DNA from: Nocardioides furvisabuli
Lineage (GTDB): Bacteria > Actinomycetota > Actinomycetes > Propionibacteriales > Nocardioidaceae
Direction: 5' to 3'
NCBI RefSeq assembly: GCF_021083185.1
Contig: NZ_JAIGQB010000012.1
Coordinates: 38,121 to 102,120 of the forward strand
DNA: 64,000 nucleotides
Below, in pieces: positions 46,836 to 55,442 of this stretch. Positions within the stretch are counted from its first letter, which is position 1, and each line of letters opens with the position of its first letter. The translations under genes and the position numbers were made by a program. The notes under the pieces were generated by a model, which saw nothing but the letters and a program-made list of their open reading frames with translations, was not told where the DNA came from and made no database searches.

Positions 46836-47617
46836 CACCGGCCCACCGCCCAACGCTCGCGGAGCAGCACCAGCACGCCCACCGACAGCGCCAGCAGGAT
46901 CAGGCTGAGGGTGCGCGCGACCGTCGGGTCGGAGTTGAGGGCGACGTAGATCAGGCTCGGCATCGTCTGTGTGGTGCCGGGGTAGTTGCCCGCGAAGGTG
47001 ATCGTCGCGCCGAACTCGCCCAGGCTGCGCGCCCAGGCCAGCGCGCTGCCGGCCAGCACCCCCGGCAGCGCGAGCGGCAGGGTGACGCGGCGGAAGGCGG
47101 TCCACCTGTCGGCGCCCAGCGTCGCTGCCACGACGTCGTACGACGCCCCGTGGGTGCGCAGCGCCCCCTCGACGGCGAGCACGTAGAACGGGAGGGACAC
47201 GAACGTGTGGGCCACCACGACGCCGGAGGTCGTGTAGGGGAGCGTGAACGGCAGGTGCTGCCCGATGAGCCCGCTGCGCCCGAGGGCGGTGACCAGCGCG
47301 ACTCCCGCCACGACCGGAGGCAGGACCAGGGGGACGAGCACGAGGGCGCGCACGACGCGCCGGCCGCGGAAGTCGACGCGGGCCAGCAGCCAGGCCAGGG
47401 GGGTGCCGAGCAGGACGCACGCCACCACGGTCAGCAGGCTGCTGAGCGCGGTGATCACCAGCGCCTCGCGCACCACCTGCGATCCGAGGTGCTCGGGCAG
47501 CGTGCGCCACGGGGTGGCCACGACGAGGGTGACCAGCGGCACCACGAGGAGCGCGACGCCGACGACGGCGGGGACGAGCAGGACCGCGGGAGCGCGGCCG
47601 AGCCGCGGGCCGGTCAC
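46835..47617 (-). CDS. modB: molybdate ABC transporter permease
   Basis: 260 residues with six predicted membrane segments and the ModB-type EAA loop DVVAATLGADRWTAFRRVTLP, followed by SLGEFGATITFAGN, a hallmark of ModB. ATG 47617 overlaps the modA stop by 4 bp. Confidence 0.9.
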   Translation of the reverse strand: MTGPRLGRAPAVLLVPAVVGVALLVVPLVTLVVATPWRTLPEHLGSQVVREALVITALSSLLTVVACVLLGTPLAWLLARVDFRGRRVVRALVLVPLVLPPVVAGVALVTALGRSGLIGQHLPFTLPYTTSGVVVAHTFVSLPFYVLAVEGALRTHGASYDVVAATLGADRWTAFRRVTLPLALPGVLAGSALAWARSLGEFGATITFAGNYPGTTQTMPSLIYVALNSDPTVARTLSLILLALSVGVLVLLRERWAVGR

Positions 47618-48378
47618 GGGGACGCGACCTCGCCGAAGCCCGCCCGGGTGAAGACCGCCCGGGCCTCCTCGCTGCGCACCAGAGCGACGAACTCGGCCGC
47701 CAGGTCGGCGCTCGCGCCGGCGGCGCCGGACAGCGGGGCGACGACGTAGGTGGTGGTGACGTCGTCCGCGTCGGGGATCGCGACCTCGGCGACGTCGTCG
47801 CCGGCCGCGACCGCGTCGGTGCGGTAGACGAGCCCGGCGTCGGCCTCACCCTGCACGACCCGCGCCAGCACCGCCTTGACGTCGACCTCCTCGCTCGCGG
47901 GCGGGGCCTCGATGCCCGCGGAGTCGAGGAGTTCTTCGGCGGCGGCGCCGCACGGAGCGGTGGACGCGCACACGACGTAGTCGACACCGGGGGCGTCGAG
48001 GTCGTCGAGGGAGGTGATGCCGGCCGGGTTGTCGGGCGGGGTGACGACGGTGAGGGTGTTGCCCACGAACGGCTCCGGTGCCGTGGCGAGCACGCCGGCG
48101 TCGTCGGCCACGCCCATCGAGACCTCGTCCGCGGTGGCCAGCACCCGCCCCGGTGCGCCGTCGGCCGCCTGCTCGGCCAGCGTCGTCGAGGAGCCGAAGA
48201 CCAGCTCGACCTCGACCCCGGGGTGCTCGTCCTCGAAGGTCGCGGCGAGCTCGGTGAAGGTCTCGGTGAGGCTCGCGGCGGCGAGCACGGTGAGGGTCTG
48301 CTCGCCGTCGTCGCCGTCCCCGCTGCAGGCGGCGAGGGGCACGAGCAGAAGGAGCCCCGCGAGCGCCGTCCTCCTCAT
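47614..48378 (-). CDS. modA: molybdate-binding lipoprotein
   Basis: 254 residues with a short signal peptide and lipobox PLAAC (lipid Cys C18). LTVLAAASLTETFTELAATFE and VFGSSTTLAEQ are the ModA oxyanion-binding blocks, and VDVKAVLARVVQGEADAGLVYRTDA the C-terminal lobe. ATG 48378 overlaps the stop of the regulator gene as ATGA. Confidence 0.92.
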   Translation of the reverse strand: MRRTALAGLLLLVPLAACSGDGDDGEQTLTVLAAASLTETFTELAATFEDEHPGVEVELVFGSSTTLAEQAADGAPGRVLATADEVSMGVADDAGVLATAPEPFVGNTLTVVTPPDNPAGITSLDDLDAPGVDYVVCASTAPCGAAAEELLDSAGIEAPPASEEVDVKAVLARVVQGEADAGLVYRTDAVAAGDDVAEVAIPDADDVTTTYVVAPLSGAAGASADLAAEFVALVRSEEARAVFTRAGFGEVASP

Positions 48379-48782
48379 GAAGGCACCTCGACGATCACGT
48401 TCGTCGACTTCACGCTGGCGATCGCGCGCGCGCCCGGCTCGAGCCCGAGCTCGTCGGCGGCGTCGCTGCTCATCAGGGACACCACGCGGTAGGGCCCGCA
48501 GATCATCTCGACCTGGGCCATCACGTGGTCGCGCTTGACCCGGGTGACGATGCCGCTCATCCGGTTGCGCGCGCTCACCGAGCTGGCCCGGGTGCGGTCG
48601 CGCTCGGTCACCTCGCCGGTCTCGGCCAGGTGCTCGGCCAGCTCGGCGAGGTCCGTCCCGGCCACGGTGGTGCGGCCGCCGACGCGCTGGGAGGGGAGCC
48701 GACCGGCGTCCACCCAGCGGCGTACGGTGTCGTCGCTGACGGCCAGGATCTCTGCGGCCTCCGCGATTCGGTAGGTGATCAC
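48375..48782 (-). CDS. HTH regulator with Mop molybdate-binding domain
   Basis: 135 residues: an excisionase/MerR-like helix-turn-helix (YRIAEAAEILAVSDDTVRRWVDAGRLPS) joined to a C-terminal Mop (TOBE) domain with SARNRMSGIVTRVKRD, which binds molybdate. It is first in the molybdate-uptake unit, so it probably senses molybdate and controls it. CATACT at 48789-48794 (minus strand) is 6 nt before GTG 48782, so the transcript is likely leaderless; the ATG at 48800 lies upstream of that element. Confidence 0.8.
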   Translation of the reverse strand: MITYRIAEAAEILAVSDDTVRRWVDAGRLPSQRVGGRTTVAGTDLAELAEHLAETGEVTERDRTRASSVSARNRMSGIVTRVKRDHVMAQVEMICGPYRVVSLMSSDAADELGLEPGARAIASVKSTNVIVEVPS

Positions 48783-48891
48783 GCTGGCAGTATGCCGCAT
48801 CTGCGGTCATCTTCGGCGGAGAGATCCGCTCGTGCGGATCCGCGGTGCCCCGCTGGCGTCCGGACTACCGAGGGGCTGGGAGGATGAGGCC

Positions 48892-49434
48892 GTGAGTGCG
48901 CAAGGGCAGCCGGGCAGGTACAACCGTTCCTTCGGTGGCATGACCGGCGCGCTGATCGTGACCGTGCTCTTCGTGCTGGTGTTCGTGGCCTGGCGGGGCA
49001 TGTTCCGCGGCGAGGTCGACGACACCCCGGTGGCCGTCGACTGGCGCGACAGCGTCGAGGTCGCGCAGCAGGCGAACCTGTCGGTCGTGCATCCGCGCGA
49101 CCTGCCGGCGGGGTGGATCGCGACGAGCGTGGAGCTGTCCGCCGGCGACGACCCGCGGTGGGGCCTCGGGGTGCTCACCGACGACGGCGACTTCGTCGGC
49201 ATCCGCCAGCAGGACGCATCGGTCGACGACCTCGTGGAGCTGTACGTCGACGAGGACGCCGAGGCCGGCGACGAGGCGAGCGTGAGCTCCGAGGTCGCCG
49301 ACACCTGGCAGACCTTCACCGACGACGGTGGGGACACCGGCTACGCCACCGAGATCGGGGACGAGGCGCTGCTCGTCTACGGCTCCGCGCCGGTCGGGGA
49401 CATCGAGGCCTTCATGGGGCTGCTGACCCGTTAG
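48892..49434 (+). CDS. DUF4245 membrane-anchored protein
   Basis: 180 residues: a short cytoplasmic N-terminus, one membrane segment (about 15-35) and an extracytoplasmic domain rich in acidic residues. It resembles the DUF4245 family, whose genes sit next to glpX in many actinobacteria (Rv1100 in M. tuberculosis, from memory). GGGAGG precedes GTG 48892. Function unknown. Its stop overlaps the convergent xseB stop by 4 bp. Confidence 0.8.
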   Translation: MSAQGQPGRYNRSFGGMTGALIVTVLFVLVFVAWRGMFRGEVDDTPVAVDWRDSVEVAQQANLSVVHPRDLPAGWIATSVELSAGDDPRWGLGVLTDDGDFVGIRQQDASVDDLVELYVDEDAEAGDEASVSSEVADTWQTFTDDGGDTGYATEIGDEALLVYGSAPVGDIEAFMGLLTR

Positions 49435-49655
49435 CCGTCGGAGTCGGTGCCCATGGCTTCGTCGAGCCGGGTGCGGGCACCGTCGAGCCAGGACTGGCAG
49501 ACCTTGGCGAGCGCCTCGCCGCGCTCCCACAACGCCAGCGACTCCTCGAGGGTCGTGCCGCCGGCCTCGAGGGTGCGGACCACCTCGATGAGCTCCTCGC
49601 GCGCCTCCTCGTAGCTGGGCTGGTCCGGGGCGGGCTGGGGGGAAGCGTCACTCAT
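49431..49655 (-). CDS. xseB: exodeoxyribonuclease VII small subunit
   Basis: 74 residues, all helical: YEEAREELIEVVRTLEAGGTTLEESLALWERGEAL is the XseB core, followed by LDGARTRLDEA. It binds XseA to form exonuclease VII, which degrades single-stranded DNA. ATG 49655 overlaps the xseA end by 8 bp, so they are co-translated. Confidence 0.93.
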   Translation of the reverse strand: MSDASPQPAPDQPSYEEAREELIEVVRTLEAGGTTLEESLALWERGEALAKVCQSWLDGARTRLDEAMGTDSDG

Positions 49656-50913
49656 CGGGGTCCTCCTGGACGGGGTCTGGCACAGGGGCGTCGGGCTCGA
49701 CGCGATCGGTGGTGGCATGGATGCGGCCGTCGGCGACCCGCACCGAGACGGCCGCGCCCGCGGTGGTCTGCGCGACGGACGTGACGACGTGCCCGTCGGC
49801 GTCCTGCAGCACGGCGTAGCCCCGCTGGAGGGTGGCGAGCGGCGAGAGGGCCTGGGCCCGGGCGCGCTGGTGGCCGATGTCGTCGGCGGCGCGGTCGAGG
49901 CGGTGCGAGAGCGTACGCCGGGCGCGCGCCAGCAGCTCGTCGACCTCGTCGGACCTCACGGCGAGCAGGTGGCGCGGGTCGGCCATCGCGGGCCGCGAGC
50001 GGACCTGCCCGAGCCACTCCTGCTCGCGCGCGATGCGCTGGGTGATGACCTGGCGGAGACGGTCGCGCGCCCACGTGACGCCCTGTGCCTCCTCGGCCAT
50101 GTCGGGCACGACCAGCTTGGCGGCGTCGGTCGGCGTGGAGGCGCGCACGTCGGCGACGAGGTCGAGCAGCGGCTGGTCGGGCTCGTGGCCGATGGCCGAG
50201 ACCACGGGGGTGCGCATGGCGTGGACGGCGCGGATGACGGCCTCGTCGGAGAAGGGCAGCAGGTCCTCGATCGAGCCGCCGCCGCGGGCCACCACGACGA
50301 CGTCGACGTCGGCGTTGCGCTCGAGCCGCTGCAGCGCCTCGATCACCTCGGCCGCGCACCGCTGTCCCTGCATCGCGGCGTAGGCCACCTCGAACTGCAC
50401 CCCCGGCCAGCGGCGGCGCGCGTTGTCCAGGACGTCGCGCTCCGCAGCGCTGTTGGGCGCGGTCACCAGACCGACCCGGCCCGGGAGGAACGGCAGGTCG
50501 CGCTTGAGCTCGGGGGCGAAGAGCCCTTCGGCGGCCAGCAGCTGCCGGCGGCGTTCGAGGCGGGCGAGCAGCTCGCCGAGCCCGACCATCTTGATCTCGC
50601 GCGCGGCCAGCGAGAAGGAACCGCGGTTGGCGTAGAAGCTGGGACGCGCGTGGACCACGACGCTCGCCCCCTCCACCAGGGGCGGGTTCATCGAGTCGAA
50701 GAGCGAGCGCGCGCACGTGAGGGTCACCGAGATGTCGGCGACGGTGTCGCGCAGCGTCATGAAGACGGTGTTGACGCCGGGGCGCCGGTTGACCTGGGCG
50801 ATCTGGCCCTCGACCCACACGCCGCCCAGCTTGTCGATCCACTGCGCCACCGCGTTGGCCACCGCGCGCACCGGTGCCGGGGACTCGGCCGTGGCGTCGC
50901 GGAGTGAGGGCAC
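49648..50913 (-). CDS. xseA: exodeoxyribonuclease VII large subunit
   Basis: 421 residues: N-terminal OB fold (VWVEGQIAQVNRRPGVNTVFMTLRD), catalytic domain with GLVTAPNSAAERDVLDN, VARGGGSIEDLLPFSDE and SAIGHEPDQPLLDLVADVRASTPTDAA, then a coiled-coil C-terminus. It forms exonuclease VII with XseB. GTG 50913 gives the family N-terminus (PSLRDATAESPAPVRAV). It is divergent from ispH with 57 bp between starts. Confidence 0.95.
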   Translation of the reverse strand: MPSLRDATAESPAPVRAVANAVAQWIDKLGGVWVEGQIAQVNRRPGVNTVFMTLRDTVADISVTLTCARSLFDSMNPPLVEGASVVVHARPSFYANRGSFSLAAREIKMVGLGELLARLERRRQLLAAEGLFAPELKRDLPFLPGRVGLVTAPNSAAERDVLDNARRRWPGVQFEVAYAAMQGQRCAAEVIEALQRLERNADVDVVVVARGGGSIEDLLPFSDEAVIRAVHAMRTPVVSAIGHEPDQPLLDLVADVRASTPTDAAKLVVPDMAEEAQGVTWARDRLRQVITQRIAREQEWLGQVRSRPAMADPRHLLAVRSDEVDELLARARRTLSHRLDRAADDIGHQRARAQALSPLATLQRGYAVLQDADGHVVTSVAQTTAGAAVSVRVADGRIHATTDRVEPDAPVPDPVQEDPDE

Positions 50914-50957
50914 GCGGCGAGGATAGGCGAGGGGAGGGACAGTGGCGGGTGGGCCCG

Positions 50958-50963
50958 TAGACT
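50958..50963 (+). promoter_or_regulatory. minus-ten element of ispH
   Basis: TAGACT ends 7 nt before the ATG of ispH, implying a transcript starting at the ATG. The same CCCGTAGACTC context precedes ychF at 61318-61328. Confidence 0.6.
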
Positions 50964-50970
50964 CGCCCCC

Positions 50971-51969
50971 ATGAGCACCGACCTCGGCCTTCCTCCCGTC
51001 CTCGACCCCGAGAGCGCGAAGAACGTGCTGCTGGCGGCCCCCCGCGGCTACTGCGCCGGCGTGGACCGGGCCGTGATCACCGTGGAGAAGGCGCTGGACC
51101 TCTACGGCGCGCCGGTCTACGTCCGCAAGCAGATCGTGCACAACAAGCACGTCGTGGCCAACCTGGAGTCTCGCGGGGCGATCTTCGTCGAGGAGCTCGA
51201 CGAGGTGCCCGAGGGCCAGACCGTGGTGTTCTCGGCCCACGGCGTCTCGCCGGCCGTCCACGCGCAGGCCGCCGAGCGCAGCCTCAAGACCATCGACGCC
51301 ACGTGCCCGCTGGTGACCAAGGTCCACCACGAGGCGCGCCGCTTCGCCTCCGACGACTACGACATCCTGCTGATCGGCCACGAGGGGCACGAGGAGGTCG
51401 AGGGCACCGCGGGCGAGGCGCCCGACCACATCCAGCTCGTGCAGAGCCCCGACGACGTCGACGGCATCGTCGTGCGCGACCCGGCGAAGGTCGCCTGGCT
51501 CTCGCAGACCACGCTCAGCGTCGACGAGACGCTCGAGACGGTCGCGGCGATCCGGGAGAAGTTCCCCCTGCTGCTGGACCCGCCGAGCGACGACATCTGC
51601 TACGCCACCCAGAACCGCCAGCTCGCGGTCAAGGAGATCTCGCCGTCCGCCGACCTCGTGATCGTGGTCGGCTCGCGCAACTCGTCGAACTCCGTGCGCC
51701 TGGTCGAGGTCGCCCTCGAGGCCGGTGCCAAGGCGTCCTACCTCGTCGACGACCACACCGAGATCGACGAGGCGTGGCTCGACGGTGTCGAGACGGTGTC
51801 GGTGACCTCGGGTGCCTCGGTGCCGGAGGACCTCGTCGAGGGTGTGCTCGCCTTCCTCTCCGAGCGCGGCTACCCCGACGCCAAGGCCGTGCACTCCGCG
51901 GAGGAGTCGCTGATCTTCGCGCTGCCCCCGGAGCTGCGCCGCGACCTGCGCGCCGCCCAGAAGGCCTGA
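50971..51969 (+). CDS. ispH: 4-hydroxy-3-methylbut-2-enyl diphosphate reductase
   Basis: 332 residues, last step of the MEP isoprenoid pathway. Cluster cysteines are in PRGYCAGVDRA (C28), IDATCPLVTKVH and DDICYATQNRQ. SAHGVSP and GSRNSSNSVRLVEVA are substrate-binding blocks. A leaderless ATG is likely (see the element at 50958). It supplies precursor for the cis-prenyltransferase at 9508, and is followed 13 bp later by yciO. Confidence 0.96.
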   Translation: MSTDLGLPPVLDPESAKNVLLAAPRGYCAGVDRAVITVEKALDLYGAPVYVRKQIVHNKHVVANLESRGAIFVEELDEVPEGQTVVFSAHGVSPAVHAQAAERSLKTIDATCPLVTKVHHEARRFASDDYDILLIGHEGHEEVEGTAGEAPDHIQLVQSPDDVDGIVVRDPAKVAWLSQTTLSVDETLETVAAIREKFPLLLDPPSDDICYATQNRQLAVKEISPSADLVIVVGSRNSSNSVRLVEVALEAGAKASYLVDDHTEIDEAWLDGVETVSVTSGASVPEDLVEGVLAFLSERGYPDAKAVHSAEESLIFALPPELRRDLRAAQKA

Positions 51970-51982
51970 CGGGGAGCAGGTC

Positions 51983-52606
51983 ATGGCCCGCTACGTCGAC
52001 GTCCACCCCGACAACCCGCAGCCGCGGCTGGTGACCCAGGTCGTCGACGCGCTCCGCAACGACGAGCTGATCGCCTATCCGACCGACTCCGGCTACGCCC
52101 TCGGCGCCCAGCTCGGCAACCGCGACGGCCGCGACCGCATCCTGCGCATCCGCGAGCTCGACGACCGCCACCACTTCACCTTGATGTGCAAGGACTTCTC
52201 GCAGCTCGGGCAGTTCGTGCACGTCGACAACGCGGCCTTCCGCGCGATCAAGGCGGCGACGCCGGGGCCCTACACGTTCATCCTGCCCGCGACCGGCGAG
52301 GTGCCGAAGCGGCTGATGCACCCGAAGAAGCGCACCGTCGGGGTCCGCATCCCCGACCACACGCTCGTGTGCGCGCTGCTCGAGGAGCTCGGTGAGCCGA
52401 TCCTCACCAGCACCTTGATCCTGCCCGGCGAGACCGAGGCGCGGACCATGGGCTGGGAGATCAAGGAGGACCTCGACCACGTCGTCGACGTCGTGGTCGA
52501 GTCCGGCGAGGTCACCGCCGAGCCGACCTCCGTGATCGACTGGTCCGAGGTCGAGCCCGTCGTCGTACGCCGCGGGGCCGGCGACGTGGAGCGCTTCGAG
52601 GCCTGA
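51983..52606 (+). CDS. yciO: YciO/YrdC-fold protein
   Basis: 207 residues aligning end to end with E. coli YciO: VDVHPDNPQPRLVTQVVDAL, IAYPTDSGYALG, HHFTLMCKDFSQL, TPGPYTFILPAT, VGVRIPDHTLVCALLEELGEP. It has the YrdC threonylcarbamoyl-AMP synthase fold, and the KxR-type nucleotide region is partly conserved; whether it makes threonylcarbamoyl-AMP or acts on another substrate is open. Probably co-transcribed with ispH (13-bp gap, GGGGAG ribosome site). Confidence 0.88.
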   Translation: MARYVDVHPDNPQPRLVTQVVDALRNDELIAYPTDSGYALGAQLGNRDGRDRILRIRELDDRHHFTLMCKDFSQLGQFVHVDNAAFRAIKAATPGPYTFILPATGEVPKRLMHPKKRTVGVRIPDHTLVCALLEELGEPILTSTLILPGETEARTMGWEIKEDLDHVVDVVVESGEVTAEPTSVIDWSEVEPVVVRRGAGDVERFEA

Positions 52607-52611
52607 GTGGG

Positions 52612-52659
52612 CACTTCCTCGCGCTGCAACCCGCTGAGCGGGCGCTTGGTGCGGAAGTG
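52612..52659. repeat. inverted repeat after yciO
   Basis: CACTTCC (52612-52618) pairs with GGAAGTG (52653-52659), with an inner CCGCT/AGCGG stem at 52631-52641. It probably terminates yciO transcription. Confidence 0.5.
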
Positions 52660-52661
52660 AT

Positions 52662-52801
52662 CGCCCGGTCGGCACGGCGCAGCGCAACGAAGCGCCCGGT
52701 CGGCACGGCGCAGCGCAACGAAGCGCCCGGTCGGCACGGCGCAGCGCAACGAAGCGCCCGGTCGGCACGGCGCAGCGCAGCGAAGCGCCCGGTCAGCCGG
52801 T
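52662..52801. repeat. 31-bp tandem repeat (four units plus part)
   Basis: The unit, starting CGCCCGGTCGGCACGGCGCA and ending ACGAAG, recurs with exact 31-bp steps from 52662, 52693, 52724 and 52755, then a partial copy at 52786. The fourth unit has one change (AACG to AGCG). The partial copy runs into the end of the DUF6542-like gene. There are no spacers between units, so it is a minisatellite, not a CRISPR. Confidence 0.85.
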
Positions 52802-53239
52802 CGGCTGGCTCAGCTCACGCTCGAGCTCGGTGGCGATGTCGGCCTCGCCCTCGCGGTGGAGGCGCCAGGCCAGCCAGCCCAGGCACAGCGCGTAACCGAC
52901 GCCGAGGGCGATGCCGTGAGTGGCGACGCCGGAGACCACGGCCTGGAGCAAGCTGTCGCTGGGGTCGGCGATCGCGCCGCGGGCCACGAGCGCGACGAAG
53001 GTGAAGACCGTCGTCAGCAGCACGGGGGGCAGCAGCGCCACGAAGAAGAAGTCGCGCCGGCGCACCAGCGCGGCCAGGCCCAGGCAGAGCACCATGAAGC
53101 ACAGGTCGAAGAACAACGTCAGCCGCCCCACCAGCAGCACGTCGATGCTCACCGCGGTGAGGGTGACGGCGACGCCGAGGGACACGACCTGACGGCCGGG
53201 CTCGCGCCCGACCTGCCACCACGCCTCGGCCAGTGTCAC
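52793..53239 (-). CDS. DUF6542-like membrane protein
   Basis: 148 residues with about four hydrophobic segments, including VTLTAVSIDVLLVGRLTLFFDLCFMVLCLGLAALVRRRDFFFVALLPPVLL, which resembles the DUF6542 region encoded beside ispH/xseA in actinobacteria. GTG 53239 starts just before the first segment. The last codons fall in the partial copy of the 31-bp repeat. Family assignment is by layout and synteny, function unknown. Confidence 0.6.
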   Translation of the reverse strand: MTLAEAWWQVGREPGRQVVSLGVAVTLTAVSIDVLLVGRLTLFFDLCFMVLCLGLAALVRRRDFFFVALLPPVLLTTVFTFVALVARGAIADPSDSLLQAVVSGVATHGIALGVGYALCLGWLAWRLHREGEADIATELERELSQPTG

Positions 53240-53261
53240 GTCCTTCAACCTAGGACCGGTC

Positions 53262-54428
53262 TCACGCTCCCCGGGCGCGGCGCGCCGGGGGCTCGCCCGG
53301 CGAGCGCGCCTGCTGGGCGAGCAGGTCGTCGATCGAGGGCTCCTGCGTCGCACCTCGTACGCCGTCGAGCGCGGCCAGCTCGGGGGCTGCGGCCGAGCGA
53401 GGGACGGTCTCGACCTGGCGCGGCTCGACGAGAGGCTCGGAGGTGACTCCCAGCTCGGCGAACCGGCGTGCGGACACCAGCACGCGGCCCTCGAGCGAGC
53501 CCATCGCCTGGTTGTAGGCCACGACGCTGGCGTTGAGCGAGCGGCCGACGCGGTCGAGGTGGCCGGCCATCGAGCCGAGCCGGGCGTGGAGCTCCTGGCC
53601 GAGCCGCTGCACGGCCTGGGCCTGCTCGTTGAGGACCTCGTGCTGCCACCCCTGGGCGACGGTGCGCAGCAGCGCGATCAGGGTGGACGGCGTGGCCAGC
53701 ACGACGTTCTTCGCCGATGCCTGCTCGACCAGGTCGGGCACCGCCTGCAGCGCGGCCTGCAGGATCGCCTCACCGGGCACGAAGAGGACGACGAACTCCG
53801 GGGTGCCGGACAGCGCCTCCCAGTAGCGCCGCGAGCCGAGGTCGGTGATGTGGGTGCGCATGTGCTCACCGAGCCGGGCCAGCGCCCTGTCGTGCTCGGC
53901 CGGATCGTCGGTCCCGGTCAGGTCGAGGAACGCCGCCAGTGGCGCCTTGGCGTCGACGGCGATGGTGCGCCCGCCCGCGAGCGTCACCACCAGGTCCGGA
54001 CGCAGCCGACCGTCGTCCATGCGGACCTGTTCGGCGAAGTCGCAGTGGTCAACCAGCCCGGCCAGCTCGACGGTGCGGCGCAGGTGCAGCTCGCCCCACT
54101 GACCGCGCACCTGCGGCTTGCGCAGCGCGGTGGCGAGGGTGGTGGTCTCGCGGCGCAGCGTCTCGGTGGACAGCCGCATGTCGGCGACCTGCTGGTGCAG
54201 CTGGGCCTGCCAGGCGACGCGGTCGTGCGCGAGGTCGCTGAGCTGGTCCTGCAGCCGCTCGAGGCCGTCCTGCACCACGGCGTGGTCGGCAACCCGCTGC
54301 TCGAGCGCCGCGACGGCCGCGTCGTCGCCAGGGCGGCTGCGGGCCCACAGCACTCCGATCAGCGCGCCGAGGGCGAGACCGACCGCGAGGACCAGGGCCA
54401 GGACGATCAGGAGGGGGAAGGTGTCCAT
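53262..54428 (-). CDS. rmuC: RmuC-family DNA recombination protein
   Basis: 388 residues: an N-terminal membrane anchor (about 5-30), a coiled-coil stretch, then the RmuC nuclease-like domain with VRGQWGELHLRRTVELAGLVDHCDF, DLVVTLAGGRTIAVDAKAPL, HITDLGSRRYWE and PEFVVLFVPGEA. RmuC limits DNA inversion at short inverted repeats. The Pro/Arg-rich C-terminus is likely disordered. Confidence 0.92.
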   Translation of the reverse strand: MDTFPLLIVLALVLAVGLALGALIGVLWARSRPGDDAAVAALEQRVADHAVVQDGLERLQDQLSDLAHDRVAWQAQLHQQVADMRLSTETLRRETTTLATALRKPQVRGQWGELHLRRTVELAGLVDHCDFAEQVRMDDGRLRPDLVVTLAGGRTIAVDAKAPLAAFLDLTGTDDPAEHDRALARLGEHMRTHITDLGSRRYWEALSGTPEFVVLFVPGEAILQAALQAVPDLVEQASAKNVVLATPSTLIALLRTVAQGWQHEVLNEQAQAVQRLGQELHARLGSMAGHLDRVGRSLNASVVAYNQAMGSLEGRVLVSARRFAELGVTSEPLVEPRQVETVPRSAAAPELAALDGVRGATQEPSIDDLLAQQARSPGEPPARRARGA

Positions 54429-54467
54429 GGGCCCAGCATGGACGTGCCCACCGACACCGGGGCGGCT

Positions 54468-55247
54468 TCAGTCCAGGTCGACGACCACCGGGGCGTGGTC
54501 CGACGGCGAGCCGGAGCCCTGGGCCGGGTCGCGCTCGTCGCGGTCGATGAACGCACCCGTGACGCGCGAGGCCAGTGCCGGTGACCCGAGGACGAAGTCG
54601 ATCTTCAGCCCGCGGTCGCGCTCGAAGCGCTGGCGGTAGTAGTCCCAGTAGGTGTAGCCCGGCGCGTGGGCGCGCGTCGTCTCCACCCAGCCGTCGTCGA
54701 GGAAGCCCTGGAAGGCCGCGCGCTCGGGCGGGGTGACGTGGGTGGACTTCGCGAACTGCCGGACGTCGAAGACGTCGTCGTCGGTCGGGCAGATGTTCCA
54801 GTCGCCGACGAGTGCGGTCGGCACGTCGAGCCAGTCGCGGGCGCTGTCGCGCAGCCGGGCCAGCCAGTCGAGCTTGTAGACGTAGTGCGGGTCGTCGGGC
54901 TTGCGGCCGTTGGGGACGTAGAGGGACCACACGCGCACCCCGCCGCAGGTGGCCCCGATCGCCCGCGCCTCCGCGGCGGCAGGGTCGCCGTACGGCGGCA
55001 TGTCCGCGAAGCCGACCTCGACGTCCTCCAGGCCGACACGCGACAGCAGCGCGACGCCGTTCCACTGGTTGACCCCCGCCACCGCGACCTCGTAGCCGAG
55101 GGCCTGGAAGCCCATCAGCGGCAGCTGGTCCTCGCGGGCCTTGGTCTCCTGCAGCGCGAGGACGTCGACGTCGTGGCGCTGGAGGAACGCCTCGACGCGG
55201 TCGATGCGGGAGCGGAGGGAGTTGACGTTCCAGGTGGCGATGCGCAC
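54468..55247 (-). CDS. xthA: exodeoxyribonuclease III
   Basis: 259-residue endonuclease/exonuclease/phosphatase-fold enzyme of base excision repair. MRIATWNVNSLRSRIDRVEAFL at the N-terminus, LQETKARE with the metal Glu, LVGDWNICPTDDDVFD and SDHAPVVVDLD at the end are AP-endonuclease blocks. The start is supported by the conserved first residues. No partner genes overlap. Confidence 0.95.
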   Translation of the reverse strand: MRIATWNVNSLRSRIDRVEAFLQRHDVDVLALQETKAREDQLPLMGFQALGYEVAVAGVNQWNGVALLSRVGLEDVEVGFADMPPYGDPAAAEARAIGATCGGVRVWSLYVPNGRKPDDPHYVYKLDWLARLRDSARDWLDVPTALVGDWNICPTDDDVFDVRQFAKSTHVTPPERAAFQGFLDDGWVETTRAHAPGYTYWDYYRQRFERDRGLKIDFVLGSPALASRVTGAFIDRDERDPAQGSGSPSDHAPVVVDLD

Positions 55248-55442
55248 CGCTCCACCCTAGGGAAGGGTCCCACGCCGGACGTCACGGGGCAGATGAGGCT
55301 TTGTGCAGGAAACCCTTTACAGATGCGGCCTCCGTGGGAGAGGTTCGTCGGCAACGCACTGGTCTCGGGAACTCGTGCCCACCTGCTCGACCTTTCCGAG
55401 ATGGCGTGTGTCCACATCCCCCCATCTAGGAGAACAACCACC

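Noticed and set aside
52662..52801. CRISPR array
   Set aside because: The 31-bp units are contiguous with no spacers, and no cas genes are near.
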